Source of the DNA: Clostridiales bacterium UBA4644
GTDB lineage: Bacteria; Bacillota; Clostridia; Oscillospirales; Butyricicoccaceae
NCBI GenBank assembly: GCA_002405755.1
Contig: DHMK01000006.1
Span: forward strand, 204 to 13,899
Reading direction: 5' to 3'
DNA length: 13,696 nt
A program made the position numbers and the translations under genes. Below are positions 1-7,146 of this stretch, in pieces. The stretch's first letter is position 1. Each line of letters starts with the position of its first letter. A model generated the notes under the pieces. That model was given only the letters and a program-made list of their open reading frames with translations. It was not told where the DNA came from and searched no databases.

Positions 1-1
1 G

Positions 2-325
2 AAGGTCATCACCGCCACCATCCCCGAGGCCGACGCCGGCAAGCTGCGCCAGATGGGCGATATCGTCCGGGACAAGGCTCCCAATGTGGCGGCGGTCCTG
101 GCCACGGTCAACGACGGTAAGATCACCTTCCTGGCCTGCTGCGGCAAAAACGCCGTGGCCCGGGGCATCAAGGCCGGCGACCTGGTGAAGGCCGTGTCCG
201 CCATCTGCGGCGGCAAGGGCGGCGGCAAGCCGGATTCCGCCATGGGCGGCGGCAGCGATCTGCTGAAGCTGGATGACGCCATGGCTGCCGTGGACAATTT
301 TGTGGCCTCCAAGCTGGGCCTTTGA
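2..325 (+). CDS. alaS: Alanyl-tRNA synthetase, C-terminal end (5' partial)
   Basis: The frame is open from base 2 to the TGA at 323-325, giving about 107 residues of a protein whose start lies upstream of the window. This is the C-terminal DHHA1-type domain of AlaRS, the cytoplasmic enzyme that charges tRNA-Ala. The mark is the glycine-rich block GGKGGGKPDSAMGGG about 35 residues from the end, matching the GGGGGGRPDxAQxGG signature of the family. The preceding segment (NVAAVLATVNDGKITFLACC) also fits the DHHA1 fold. The catalytic and editing domains are outside the window. The HIT gene follows 21 nt later with no terminator between, so the two are probably co-transcribed. A free-standing DHHA1 protein is possible in principle, but the ending is typical of full AlaRS. 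Confidence 0.93.
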   Translation, partial: KVITATIPEADAGKLRQMGDIVRDKAPNVAAVLATVNDGKITFLACCGKNAVARGIKAGDLVKAVSAICGGKGGGKPDSAMGGGSDLLKLDDAMAAVDNFVASKLGL

Positions 326-346
326 AGGATCGAAGGGAGAAAAGCC

Positions 347-706
347 ATGTCTGATGTTTTGAATTACCAGTCCGACTGCATTTTCTGCAGGATCATCCGG
401 GGCGAGATCCCTTCCGCCAAGGTCTATGAGGATACGCTGTGCTACGCTTTCCGGGATATTCAGCCTGCAGCGCCCACCCATATCCTCATCGTCCCCAAGG
501 CGCATATCGCTTCGGCGGCACAGATCGGCAAACAAAACTCCGCGCTGGTGGCCCACATCTATGAGGTGGCCGCCAGGCTGGCGGAGCAGGAGGGCCTGAC
601 GGGCGGCTGGCGCGTGGTGACCAATGTGGGCGCAGACGCCGGACAGACGGTGATGCACCTGCATTTCCATCTGCTGGGCGGCAAGCTGCTGGGGCCCATG
701 GCATAA
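347..706 (+). CDS. HIT-family (histidine triad, HinT-like) nucleotide hydrolase/binding protein
   Basis: A 119-residue cytoplasmic protein of the histidine triad superfamily, Hint branch. These enzymes hydrolyse AMP linked to amines or lysine and similar nucleoside phosphoramidates. The C-terminal active-site motif is H104-x-H106-x-H108 followed by LLGGK. A CxxC pair (C11, C14) near the N-terminus matches the zinc-binding form of many bacterial HITs. Length is normal for the family (about 110-140). The ATG at 347 is preceded by AAGGGAG at a good distance, so the start is firm. It sits 21 nt after alaS and 6 nt before comEC, in a run of same-strand genes. The physiological substrate cannot be read from sequence; adjacency to an aminoacyl-tRNA synthetase fits clean-up of aminoacyl-adenylates, but that is inference. 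Confidence 0.93.
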   Translation: MSDVLNYQSDCIFCRIIRGEIPSAKVYEDTLCYAFRDIQPAAPTHILIVPKAHIASAAQIGKQNSALVAHIYEVAARLAEQEGLTGGWRVVTNVGADAGQTVMHLHFHLLGGKLLGPMA

Positions 707-712
707 TCGAAA

Positions 713-2935
713 ATGCTGCAGATCAAGTGGCAGAAGGGCCGGCAGCCCAGACGACTGCTGTGCTTTTCTGCCGCTTTTTTTCTGATGGCGCTGGTTTTTA
801 CCCTGCTTCTGGCAGACGCGGAGCGCATCCTCACGGTCATGCTGCTGACGGGCGCCATCGCCATGCTGCTGTGCGCAGGACTGGCGCTTTTGTTGCGGGA
901 GGAGATCCATCGCTTCCGGGCGCTGCTGCTGGGACTGACCGCCGGATGGCTCTGGTGCTGCGGCTATGGCTGCGTTACGCTGTTGCCTGCACAGAAGCTG
1001 GACGGCTACGCCGGAACGCTGCGGGTGGAGCTGACGGAATATGCCGAGAGCCATGTCTCCTACGGCACGGCGGAGGGGATCCTGACGCAGGCTGACGGCG
1101 TGGACTGCCGCCGGCGGGTGAAGCTCTATCTGCTGGACGGTACGCCGGCGGGTGCGCCGGGAGATGTGCTGACCCTTCAGGGGACGCTGCACGCCGCCAG
1201 TCTGGACTGGCGGAACGGGCTTTTGACCGGCGGAACGCTGTTGACCGTCTCCCAGGAGGGACCGGAGACACTGGAGCCGGGCGCGGCCATGACTGCGCTG
1301 CGGCGAATGCGGATCTTTTCCCGGAAAATGGCCCAGCGCATCGGCGCACTGCTGCCGGGAGAGGAAGGGACGCTGCTTTCCGCTCTGCTCTGCGGGCAAA
1401 AGGCTCCCTCCGGCAGCGATCTGGAGCGGGCGTTGACCCTCAGCGGCACCCGCCACATCACCGCTGTCTCCGGCCTGCATGTTTCCATTCTGGCGGGGGC
1501 CATGATCTGGCTGTTGGGCAAAAAACGGGGCCTGCTGCTGGCCATCCCGGTGGCGGCTTGCTATGGAGCCATCGTGGGCTTTCCCGCTTCGGTGGTGCGG
1601 GCAGGCGTCATGCTGCTGTTTTGGGCGGGCTCCTTCTGGCTGAAGGAGGAAATAGATCCATTGACGGCGCTGGCGGCGGCACTTTTGCTGCTGACGGCGC
1701 AGGATCCCTTCAGCTGTCTCAGCCCCGGGCTGCTGCTGTCCTTTGGGGCGACGCTTGGCCTGATCCTGCTGGCCGGTCCGCTGCAGCGGGCCTTTACCGC
1801 GCCGCTGAGCAAGCTCTCCCGCCCCTGGCTGCGCAGGCCGCTGTTTTATATCGCTTCCACGGCGGCCTCATCCCTGGCGGCCACGCTGTTCACCCTGCCG
1901 CTGAATCTGCTGTTTTTTGAGACGGTGCCCCTGCTGAGCCTGCTGTATAATATCCTGATCCTGTGGGCGGTGGCGCTGGGCATGGAGCTGGGGATCCTGA
2001 CGCTGGTGATCTCTCTGGCGTCCATGCCGGCGGCGGGTCTGTTTGCCCGCTGGGTCGCTCGATGGCCCCTCTGGTGGGTCGTGACGGCGGTAAAGAGCGC
2101 GCTGGGACTGCGCTTTGCAGCGACGGACAGCGCAAATCTGTTTTTGGCGGTCTTCAGCGGCCTGATCCTGTTGGTATTGCTGCTCTGGAAAGGCGAACGG
2201 CTTTCCGGACGGAAAACGCTCCTTGCGGCGACTGTTCTGCTTTCGGTCACGGTTTTGCTGACGGCGGCGGAGCGCGCGGCCTTTGGAGAGCTTCGGGTCG
2301 TCAATTCCGGCGGACAGGCCGTCCTGCTGCTGCGGGGAGAGGAGGTCTGCGTGATCAACGCCGGCGCACGGCGGGAGACTGCCGGGGAGGCTCTTGCGGA
2401 GGCCATGACTCGCTGGAACGCAGCGGAGACGGACCTTGTGCTTTGCACCGGTGAGGGCTATAAAAGCCAGGGCGGCCTTTTGCCGCTGCTGGAGCAGGGA
2501 TGCCCGCAGACGCTTCTGCTGCCCTCCGCAAGCGGACAGCTTTCCGCGGAATATGAGGCCTATGGCGTAAGATACTATAAAAAGACCGGTGCTGTAAAGT
2601 GCGGAGACTTTACGGCTGAGCTTGTGCAGCTTTCCGACAAAAGCTATCTCTGCCGCCTGCTGGGACAGCGAAGCTCCGTGCTTCTGGCCGCCGGACTGAA
2701 GAAAAAACCGCTGCTGGAGATCCTGCAGCAGCAGGACTGCCGGGCCGAGGTCCTGATCCTGGACGGCGGACAGGCCCAGGACTTCCGGGTGCTTTACCGC
2801 CTGTTTGCCGCGGCGCAGCCAAGGCAGATCTTCTGCATCACCGGCAGCTACGGCGGCGACCTGCCGGAAAAGTGCTGCGGTGTTTCCCTCCAAAAGGTGG
2901 GGAACAACGGCGCGTCCATTTCTTATATGAGGTGA
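713..2935 (+). CDS. comEC: ComEC/Rec2-family DNA-uptake channel protein with degenerate metallo-beta-lactamase domain
   Basis: A 740-residue polytopic membrane protein, close in length to Bacillus ComEC (about 776). In the known family it forms the channel that brings single-stranded DNA through the cytoplasmic membrane during transformation. Visible order: two or more N-terminal membrane helices (roughly residues 15-90), a DUF4131-like extracellular segment (about 90-185), then the helical competence domain (about 215-490) with the family signature SGLHVS at 253-258. A C-terminal metallo-beta-lactamase-like domain follows (about 525-740). That last domain is abnormal. The usual DVGQGDA motif reads VVNSGGQA (529-536), the HxHxDH metal motif is replaced by CTGEGYKSQ (578-586), and the TGD motif reads AAG. 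The ATG lies 6 nt after the HIT stop with no good Shine-Dalgarno, suggesting translational coupling. holA follows by 4 nt, a linkage common in Firmicutes. Confidence 0.92.
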   Translation: MLQIKWQKGRQPRRLLCFSAAFFLMALVFTLLLADAERILTVMLLTGAIAMLLCAGLALLLREEIHRFRALLLGLTAGWLWCCGYGCVTLLPAQKLDGYAGTLRVELTEYAESHVSYGTAEGILTQADGVDCRRRVKLYLLDGTPAGAPGDVLTLQGTLHAASLDWRNGLLTGGTLLTVSQEGPETLEPGAAMTALRRMRIFSRKMAQRIGALLPGEEGTLLSALLCGQKAPSGSDLERALTLSGTRHITAVSGLHVSILAGAMIWLLGKKRGLLLAIPVAACYGAIVGFPASVVRAGVMLLFWAGSFWLKEEIDPLTALAAALLLLTAQDPFSCLSPGLLLSFGATLGLILLAGPLQRAFTAPLSKLSRPWLRRPLFYIASTAASSLAATLFTLPLNLLFFETVPLLSLLYNILILWAVALGMELGILTLVISLASMPAAGLFARWVARWPLWWVVTAVKSALGLRFAATDSANLFLAVFSGLILLVLLLWKGERLSGRKTLLAATVLLSVTVLLTAAERAAFGELRVVNSGGQAVLLLRGEEVCVINAGARRETAGEALAEAMTRWNAAETDLVLCTGEGYKSQGGLLPLLEQGCPQTLLLPSASGQLSAEYEAYGVRYYKKTGAVKCGDFTAELVQLSDKSYLCRLLGQRSSVLLAAGLKKKPLLEILQQQDCRAEVLILDGGQAQDFRVLYRLFAAAQPRQIFCITGSYGGDLPEKCCGVSLQKVGNNGASISYMR

Positions 2936-2939
2936 TTCC

Positions 2940-3983
2940 ATGGCGACGAAAAAAACTTCCGATGGCGCAGAGGGACTGAAGCGGCTGAAAAGCGAGCTTG
3001 CGGCCGGTGCGCCGGGGCGGCTCTATCTTTTTTACGGGGAAGAGGGCTATCTGAAGCGGCATTATCTCCGAGAGCTGCGGCAGCTCTGTCAGGGGGCTTT
3101 TCCGGAGTTTAATGTGATCCTGCTGGACGGAGAGCAGGTCTCCGTTCAGACCCTTTCCGACGCGGCGGACAGCATCCCCATGGGGTCGGAGCGCAAGCTG
3201 GTGATCGTCCGGGATTATAACCTGATGCAGCCGGCGGGGCCGATGAAGGAATATCTGCCCCAGCTGATCGCCAATCTGCCGGATTATCTCTGTCTGGTGT
3301 TTTATTACGATGCGCTGGAGTTCAAGCCGGACAAGCGGCTGAACCTCTGGAAGCTCCTGCAGCAGGCGGGCTGTCCCGTGGAGTTTCAGCAGTCCTCCGC
3401 CGCCAGCCTGATCCTCTGGATCCAGCGGCATTTTCAGCAGCTGGGCAAGCGCATCGCTCCGGCGGAATGTGAATATCTGATGTTCCTTTGCGGCGCCTCC
3501 ATGGAGAATCTGCTGACGGAGATCCAGAAGATCGCCGCCGGCACCCGGGAGGAGAACATCCGCCGGTCGGATATCGATGCGCTGGGCTCCCGCGTGCTGG
3601 AGGCCACCGTTTTTGAACTGGTGGACAGCGTCGTGGCCCGGCAGCACAGCAAGGCGCTGATGATCCTGCGGGATCTGTTTGACCTGAAGCAGGAGCCGGT
3701 GATGATCCTGGCGGTGCTCACAAAGCAGATGCAGCGGCTCTACGGAGCGAAGCTGGCCATCAGCGCCGGCAAAAGCGAAACGGAGGTGGCCAAGCTTCTG
3801 GGCTACGTCTCCAGTTATCCTGCCCGCCGCCTGATCCAGAGCGCCCGGAGGTGCGGCCTGGCGGAGCTGCGGCAGGCACAGCTGGCCTGTCTGGAAACGG
3901 ATCTGGCCCTGAAGAGCAGCCTGCCGGACGGACAGCGCACACTGGAGCTGCTGCTCCTGCGGTTTGCGGAGGGTGCGCAATGA
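2940..3983 (+). CDS. holA: DNA polymerase III delta subunit
   Basis: A 347-residue protein matching the usual length (about 340) of HolA, the cytoplasmic clamp-loader delta subunit that opens the beta sliding clamp. The N-terminus has the family pattern LYLFYGEEGYLKR (about residues 29-41), the degenerate P-loop-like start of the AAA+ domain. A middle segment SRVLEATVFELVDSVVARQ and a helical C-terminal collar with LELLLLRFAEG also fit. The ATG is 4 nt past the comEC stop, and its ribosome site (GAGGTG) overlaps the comEC stop codon, so the two are translationally coupled. The TGA overlaps the next gene's ATG (ATGA). The link comEC-holA is conserved in Firmicutes; here the usual neighbour rpsT is replaced by a Toprim gene. 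Confidence 0.93.
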   Translation: MATKKTSDGAEGLKRLKSELAAGAPGRLYLFYGEEGYLKRHYLRELRQLCQGAFPEFNVILLDGEQVSVQTLSDAADSIPMGSERKLVIVRDYNLMQPAGPMKEYLPQLIANLPDYLCLVFYYDALEFKPDKRLNLWKLLQQAGCPVEFQQSSAASLILWIQRHFQQLGKRIAPAECEYLMFLCGASMENLLTEIQKIAAGTREENIRRSDIDALGSRVLEATVFELVDSVVARQHSKALMILRDLFDLKQEPVMILAVLTKQMQRLYGAKLAISAGKSETEVAKLLGYVSSYPARRLIQSARRCGLAELRQAQLACLETDLALKSSLPDGQRTLELLLLRFAEGAQ

Positions 3984-4579
3984 CCCCGCTGGAGCCGGTG
4001 ATCCTGGTGGAGGGAAAGTATGATCAGATCAAGCTTTCCGGCATTTTTGACGGTCTGATCCTTACCACGGAGGGCTTTGGCATTTTTAAGCAGCCGGAAA
4101 AGCAGGCGCTGCTGCGGCGGCTGGCGAAGGAGCGGGGACTGCTGATCTTCACCGATCCGGACGGCGCGGGCTTTGTCATCCGCAATTTCCTGCGGGGGAT
4201 CCTTTCCGAGGGCACGGTCTACCACGCCTATCTGCCCGATCTTTACGGCAAGGAAAAGCGCAAGACCCATGCCTCCAGAGAGGGCAAGCTGGGGGTGGAG
4301 GGCGTTCCGGAGGAGGTCATCGTGGAGGCCGTCCGAAAAAGCGGCGCGCTGGACAAAACGCCCCGCGCCCATGGCGGGATCACAAGGGCAGAGCTTTATG
4401 CCCTGGGTCTTTCCGGCGGGAAGGACAGCGCCGCCCGGCGGACGCTTTTGCTGCAGGCGTTGGAGCTGCCGCAGCGGCTCAGCGGAAAGGCGCTGCTGCA
4501 GGTGCTGAACTGCGTTACCGATCTGGAAGCGCTGCAGACGCTGGCCCGGCAGCTCTGGGGCGACGAAGCGGAAAAATAA
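3980..4579 (+). CDS. Toprim / DUF4093 protein, RNase M5-like
   Basis: A 199-residue protein. The N-terminal Toprim fold has the catalytic glutamate in VEGKYD (E11) and the metal-binding TDPD motif (D59, D61). The C-terminal half, from GKLGVEGVPEEVI onward, resembles the DUF4093 domain of ribonuclease M5 (RnmV), which trims 5S rRNA precursors. Unlike true RnmV, it has TDPDGAG rather than TDPDFPG, a KYDQIKL variant of the first motif, and no adjacent ksgA. It therefore looks like the separate clostridial Toprim/DUF4093 subfamily, whose substrate I do not know; no symbol is given. The start chosen is the ATG overlapping the holA stop (ATGA), with GGAGGG six bases upstream. The frame remains open further upstream inside holA, but that extension is not credible. 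It is the last gene before the terminator. Confidence 0.85.
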   Translation: MTPLEPVILVEGKYDQIKLSGIFDGLILTTEGFGIFKQPEKQALLRRLAKERGLLIFTDPDGAGFVIRNFLRGILSEGTVYHAYLPDLYGKEKRKTHASREGKLGVEGVPEEVIVEAVRKSGALDKTPRAHGGITRAELYALGLSGGKDSAARRTLLLQALELPQRLSGKALLQVLNCVTDLEALQTLARQLWGDEAEK

Positions 4580-4606
4580 AAAAGCGCGGAGCTTCCGCGC
4601 TTTTTT
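4578..4606 (+). terminator. Rho-independent terminator after the comEC-holA-Toprim run
   Basis: A perfect 7-bp GC stem GCGCGGA/TCCGCGC (4584-4590 and 4594-4600) with a GCT loop is flanked by six A and six T, so the helix can extend to 13 bp. It begins at the last bases of the Toprim stop codon. It separates this operon from the sigma-factor operon. Confidence 0.9.
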
Positions 4607-4617
4607 CTGCGATTTTT

Positions 4618-4645
4618 TGTAAGATTTCCGGCGCAAAAGCGTCTA
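4618..4645 (+). promoter_or_regulatory. Candidate ECF-sigma-type promoter (autoregulatory)
   Basis: TGTAAG at 4618-4623 and CGTCTA at 4640-4645 are separated by 16 nt. This resembles the Bacillus-type ECF promoter layout (TGAAAC, about 16 nt, CGTC/CGTA) and not a housekeeping promoter. It lies just upstream of the ECF sigma gene, so self-activation is likely. Transcription would start around 4652, leaving little leader beyond the ribosome site GAGGGGGTGA (4652-4661). Confidence 0.65.
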
Positions 4646-4665
4646 ATAGGCGAGGGGGTGAGAAT

Positions 4666-5157
4666 GTGATCACCATGGAGCAGTTGTATCAGGCCTGCTT
4701 CCGACAGGTCTACGCATCGCTGGTGAAGCTTTGCGGCGACCCGGGGCAGGCGGAGGAGCTGGCGGCGGAGACCTTTCTGCAGGCCATGGAGCGTCTGCCG
4801 GGCTTTCGCGGCGAATGCGCTCTGGAGACCTGGCTGCTGCGCATCGCAAAAAATCGCTGGATCTCCCAAAAACGAAGGGAAAAGCGGCTGGACCAAAGCG
4901 CGCCGGCGGAGGAGCTGACGCTGCCCGCACGGGAAAAGGGGCCGGAGGAGCAGCTGATCGAGCACAGCGAGGCCGACCGGGCGCGGCAGGCGCTGCACGC
5001 CCTGCCGGAGCCTTACCGGGAGGTGTTTCTCTGGCGGGTCTACGGCGAGCTGAGCTTCCGGGAGATCGGCCGGCTCTTTGGCCGGACAGAAAACTGGGCC
5101 TGCGTCACATTCTACCGTGCCCGTGAAAAATTGCGGAAGGAGCTGGAGCCATCATGA
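4666..5157 (+). CDS. ECF-type RNA polymerase sigma factor
   Basis: A 163-residue two-domain sigma factor. Region 2 (about residues 8-72) includes the acidic GDPGQAEELAAETFLQAM stretch and the TWLLRIAKNRWI core-binding/-10 recognition helix. Region 4 (about 108-160) includes LPEPYREVFLWRVYGELSFREIGRLFG, a helix-turn-helix for the -35 element. The size and the absence of regions 1 and 3 place it in the ECF group. The GTG at 4666 is chosen because GAGGGGGTGA ends 4 nt before it; the ATG at 4675 would be too far from that site. The stop overlaps the start of the zinc-finger anti-sigma gene (ATGA), the standard arrangement for a membrane-stress sigma/anti-sigma pair. A promoter matching ECF consensus lies directly upstream. 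The stress it senses is unknown. Confidence 0.92.
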   Translation: MITMEQLYQACFRQVYASLVKLCGDPGQAEELAAETFLQAMERLPGFRGECALETWLLRIAKNRWISQKRREKRLDQSAPAEELTLPAREKGPEEQLIEHSEADRARQALHALPEPYREVFLWRVYGELSFREIGRLFGRTENWACVTFYRAREKLRKELEPS

Positions 5158-6014
5158 AACAGGAGTGTGCCATCACGCGGGATCTGCTGCCACTTTATCT
5201 GGAGGGGCTGGCCGGGCCGGAGAGCGCGGCCTTTGTCCGGAAGCATCTGGAGGAATGCCCGGACTGCCGGGCGGAGCGGGAGCGCCTTTCCCAACGAATT
5301 CCAAGGGAGCCGGGGCTGCCGGTGAAGCGCCTGCGGCAGCTGCTGCTGCGGGAAAAATATGTCCGCCTGCTGGCGGCGGTGCTGGCGGCGCTGGCTGTGG
5401 CTGCGGCGGTATTTTCCCGGCTGTTTGCGCCGGAATATCTTTCCTTCGGACAGGCTGCGCCGGAGGCTGCGGAGACAGAGGATGCGCTGTGCATCGTTTT
5501 TTCTCCGGCGGTGCATCATGTTTCCTGCACTGGCTGGACAGATGAGACCGGCGCGCCGGTCTATCAGCTGGAGGCCTGGACCACTTTGCTGGACGGCGGG
5601 GAGCCGCAGGCCGGGCGTCAGAGCGTCACGCTGCCCCGGCAGGAGGGCATGACCGTTTTTTATGCCCAGAACAATGGGCAGGACGATGCGCTGCTTTACG
5701 GAACGGCGGCGGATGCTGGCGGACGGGCGCTGCCCCGGCTGGCGCTGAATTATTACGGCGCTGCCGCGGCGATCCTGGCGGCGGCGCTGACGCTGGCGGC
5801 GCTTGCGATCAAGCCGCTGCGATACCGATTTTTGCAGGGGCTGACGCTGCCGGCGGGCTGGCTGCTGGCCACGCTGCTGGTGAAGGGAAAGCGCTGGAGC
5901 AGCTACGCGCTGCCGCGGGATCTTTCCATGATCGCGCTGACGGCCATGGCCCTCTGGGTCCTGGCGCTGCTGCTCCTGAAATGGAAACGGCAGAAAACGC
6001 AGGCGAAGAGCTGA
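5154..6014 (+). CDS. Membrane-bound zinc-finger (zf-HC2) anti-sigma factor
   Basis: A 286-residue protein. Its cytoplasmic N-terminus carries the anti-sigma zinc motif H31-x3-C35-x2-C38, with C5 a likely fourth ligand. A membrane helix follows at about residues 70-86, then an extracytoplasmic-type segment of about 110 residues, and three more hydrophobic segments at about 200-218, 226-243 and 257-275, ending in a basic tail. The predicted role is to hold the upstream sigma factor at the membrane until a signal arrives. It overlaps the sigma gene by 4 nt and has GGAG five bases before the ATG. Unlike simple RsiW-type anti-sigmas it has several helices after the sensor segment. No RseP or PrsW-type protease gene lies in the window. 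The segment between the helices is unrecognised. Confidence 0.87.
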   Translation: MKQECAITRDLLPLYLEGLAGPESAAFVRKHLEECPDCRAERERLSQRIPREPGLPVKRLRQLLLREKYVRLLAAVLAALAVAAAVFSRLFAPEYLSFGQAAPEAAETEDALCIVFSPAVHHVSCTGWTDETGAPVYQLEAWTTLLDGGEPQAGRQSVTLPRQEGMTVFYAQNNGQDDALLYGTAADAGGRALPRLALNYYGAAAAILAAALTLAALAIKPLRYRFLQGLTLPAGWLLATLLVKGKRWSSYALPRDLSMIALTAMALWVLALLLLKWKRQKTQAKS

Positions 6015-6044
6015 AGGAACGCGCAGCTGCAGCAAAAGGGAAGC

Positions 6045-6077
6045 AGAAAAAGGGAAGCGGCAAAAGCCGCTTCCCTT
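6045..6077 (-). terminator. Rho-independent terminator of the rubrerythrin operon
   Basis: A perfect 12-bp stem AAGGGAAGCGGC/GCCGCTTCCCTT (6050-6061 and 6066-6077) surrounds a 4-nt loop. Read on the minus strand it is followed by TTTTTCTGC, as expected for a terminator of the gene ending at 6099. On the plus strand no T-run follows, though the hairpin lies between two convergent operons. Confidence 0.85.
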
Positions 6078-6098
6078 GATGCTATAAGATAATTTCGC

Positions 6099-6665
6099 TT
6101 AACCGAAATACCGCTTCAGCAGGCCGGCGAAGGCCTTGCCGTGACGGGCTTCGTCGCGGGCCATCTCATGGATGGTATCGTGCAGGGCGTCCAGATTATA
6201 TTTCTTGCAGAGCTTGGCCAGATCGGTCTTGCCGGCGGTGGCGCCGTTTTCGGCCTCCACGCGCAGCTCCAGGTTCTTCTTGGTGGAATCGGTGATCACC
6301 TCGCCCAGAAGCTCGGCAAACTTGGCAGCGTGCTCCGCTTCCTCATGGGCGGCCTTTTCCCAATACAGGCCGATCTCGGGGTAGCCCTCCCGATGAGCCA
6401 CGCGGGCCATGGCCAGATACATACCCACCTCGGTGCATTCGCCCCGGAAATTGGCGCGCAGACCATCGATGATCTCCTGCTGGACCTCGGCGGGGACATC
6501 CGCGCCGAACTGGTGACCAACGCCTACCACATGCTCCGCGGCCCAGGCCATGTCAGCCTTCTGCTCGATAAACTTGGAGCCGGGGGCGCCGCACTGAGGA
6601 CACTTCTCCGGGGGCTGCTCGCCTTCATGAACATAACCGCACACAGGACATACCCATTTCTTCAT
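6099..6665 (-). CDS. Reverse rubrerythrin (rubredoxin domain at N-terminus)
   Basis: A 188-residue cytoplasmic non-heme iron protein. The N-terminal rubredoxin-like knuckles C6-x2-C9 and C22-x2-C25 bind one iron. The rest is a four-helix ferritin-like domain with diiron motifs: glutamates in FRGECTEVG (about 76-79), E109-x2-H112, a glutamate helix near LRVEAEN, and E172-x2-H175. The rubredoxin-first order identifies the reverse type known from clostridia, where NADH-dependent peroxidase and oxygen-reducing activity has been shown. The ATG at 6665 is chosen because GGAGGT (6673-6678) lies 7 nt upstream; the frame extends further only into the regulator gene. It follows the Rrf2 gene by 17 nt and should be co-transcribed with it. 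A terminator lies just downstream. Confidence 0.94.
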   Translation of the reverse strand: MKKWVCPVCGYVHEGEQPPEKCPQCGAPGSKFIEQKADMAWAAEHVVGVGHQFGADVPAEVQQEIIDGLRANFRGECTEVGMYLAMARVAHREGYPEIGLYWEKAAHEEAEHAAKFAELLGEVITDSTKKNLELRVEAENGATAGKTDLAKLCKKYNLDALHDTIHEMARDEARHGKAFAGLLKRYFG

Positions 6666-6682
6666 AATTGTTACCTCCAATG

Positions 6683-7087
6683 TTATTTTTTGAATGAATC
6701 CATTTTGATATCGTAAAGCTCCTTTTTGAGCTTTGCGTTCAGCTCGTCGAAAATGCAATGGAACTGACAGACGCGCTTGTCCTTCACCCGGGTACAGTCG
6801 TATTCCTCGTTGAGACAGTGGTTCAGCTCAAAGGGTCCGTCGATGCTCTCGATGATGAGGCCCAGAGAAATATCCGGGGGATCCATGGCCAGGGAATAGC
6901 CGCCGCTGGCTCCCTTCTGGGCGCAGACGATGCCGGAGCCGGCCAGCTTCCGCAGGATCTTCAGCGTAAAGCGCAGCGTTACGCCGGACTGCTCCGCCAG
7001 CCTGCTGGCCGCAACGGGCGGCTGCTCTGCCTGCATGAGCGTGTAGACGATACGGACCGCATAATCAGCCTCGTGGGTGATGCGCAT
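6683..7087 (-). CDS. Rrf2-family transcriptional regulator with four C-terminal cysteines
   Basis: A 134-residue DNA-binding protein of the Rrf2 family (IscR, NsrR, CymR relatives). The winged helix begins MRITHEADYAVRIVYTL. The recognition helix is near GVTLRFTLKILRKL (35-48) and the wing is KGASGGYSL (58-66). A cysteine group C91, C98, C107, C111 sits where IscR and NsrR carry Fe-S ligands, so a labile iron-sulfur cluster is plausible; CymR-type members lack these cysteines. ATG at 7087 with AGGAGG (7095-7100) upstream; a longer frame runs upstream through the promoter and the tRNA and is rejected. It is the first gene of an operon with reverse rubrerythrin. Its promoter is overlapped by an inverted repeat, so it probably represses itself and rubrerythrin until oxygen, peroxide or NO damages the cluster. 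That sensing role is inference. Confidence 0.92.
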   Translation of the reverse strand: MRITHEADYAVRIVYTLMQAEQPPVAASRLAEQSGVTLRFTLKILRKLAGSGIVCAQKGASGGYSLAMDPPDISLGLIIESIDGPFELNHCLNEEYDCTRVKDKRVCQFHCIFDELNAKLKKELYDIKMDSFKK

Positions 7088-7117
7088 TGGAAAGCCTCCT
7101 CTTTTGTTTACGATTTT

Positions 7118-7146
7118 AGTATACAATCCATTGCCGCAATTGTCAA
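7118..7146 (-). promoter_or_regulatory. Housekeeping promoter of the Rrf2-rubrerythrin operon
   Basis: On the minus strand TTGACA (7146-7141) and TATACT (7123-7118) are separated by exactly 17 nt. This is a perfect -35 and a five-of-six -10 for the primary sigma factor. The start site would be near 7111, about 24 nt before the ATG, with AGGAGG in between. Confidence 0.85.

Noticed and set aside
1868..2941. 357-residue minus-strand frame
   Set aside because: Antisense shadow of comEC, rich in Gln/Arg, with no recognisable motif.
3851..3979. 43-residue N-terminal extension of the Toprim protein
   Set aside because: It lies wholly within holA; the ATG at 3980 has GGAGGG at the right distance and the Toprim fold begins there.
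2838..3980. 380-residue minus-strand frame
   Set aside because: Antisense shadow of holA; the + strand reading is a clear HolA protein.
6666..6758. 31-residue N-terminal extension of reverse rubrerythrin
   Set aside because: It would overlap the Rrf2 gene and lacks a ribosome site, whereas the internal ATG has GGAGGT at 7 nt and begins directly with the rubredoxin domain.
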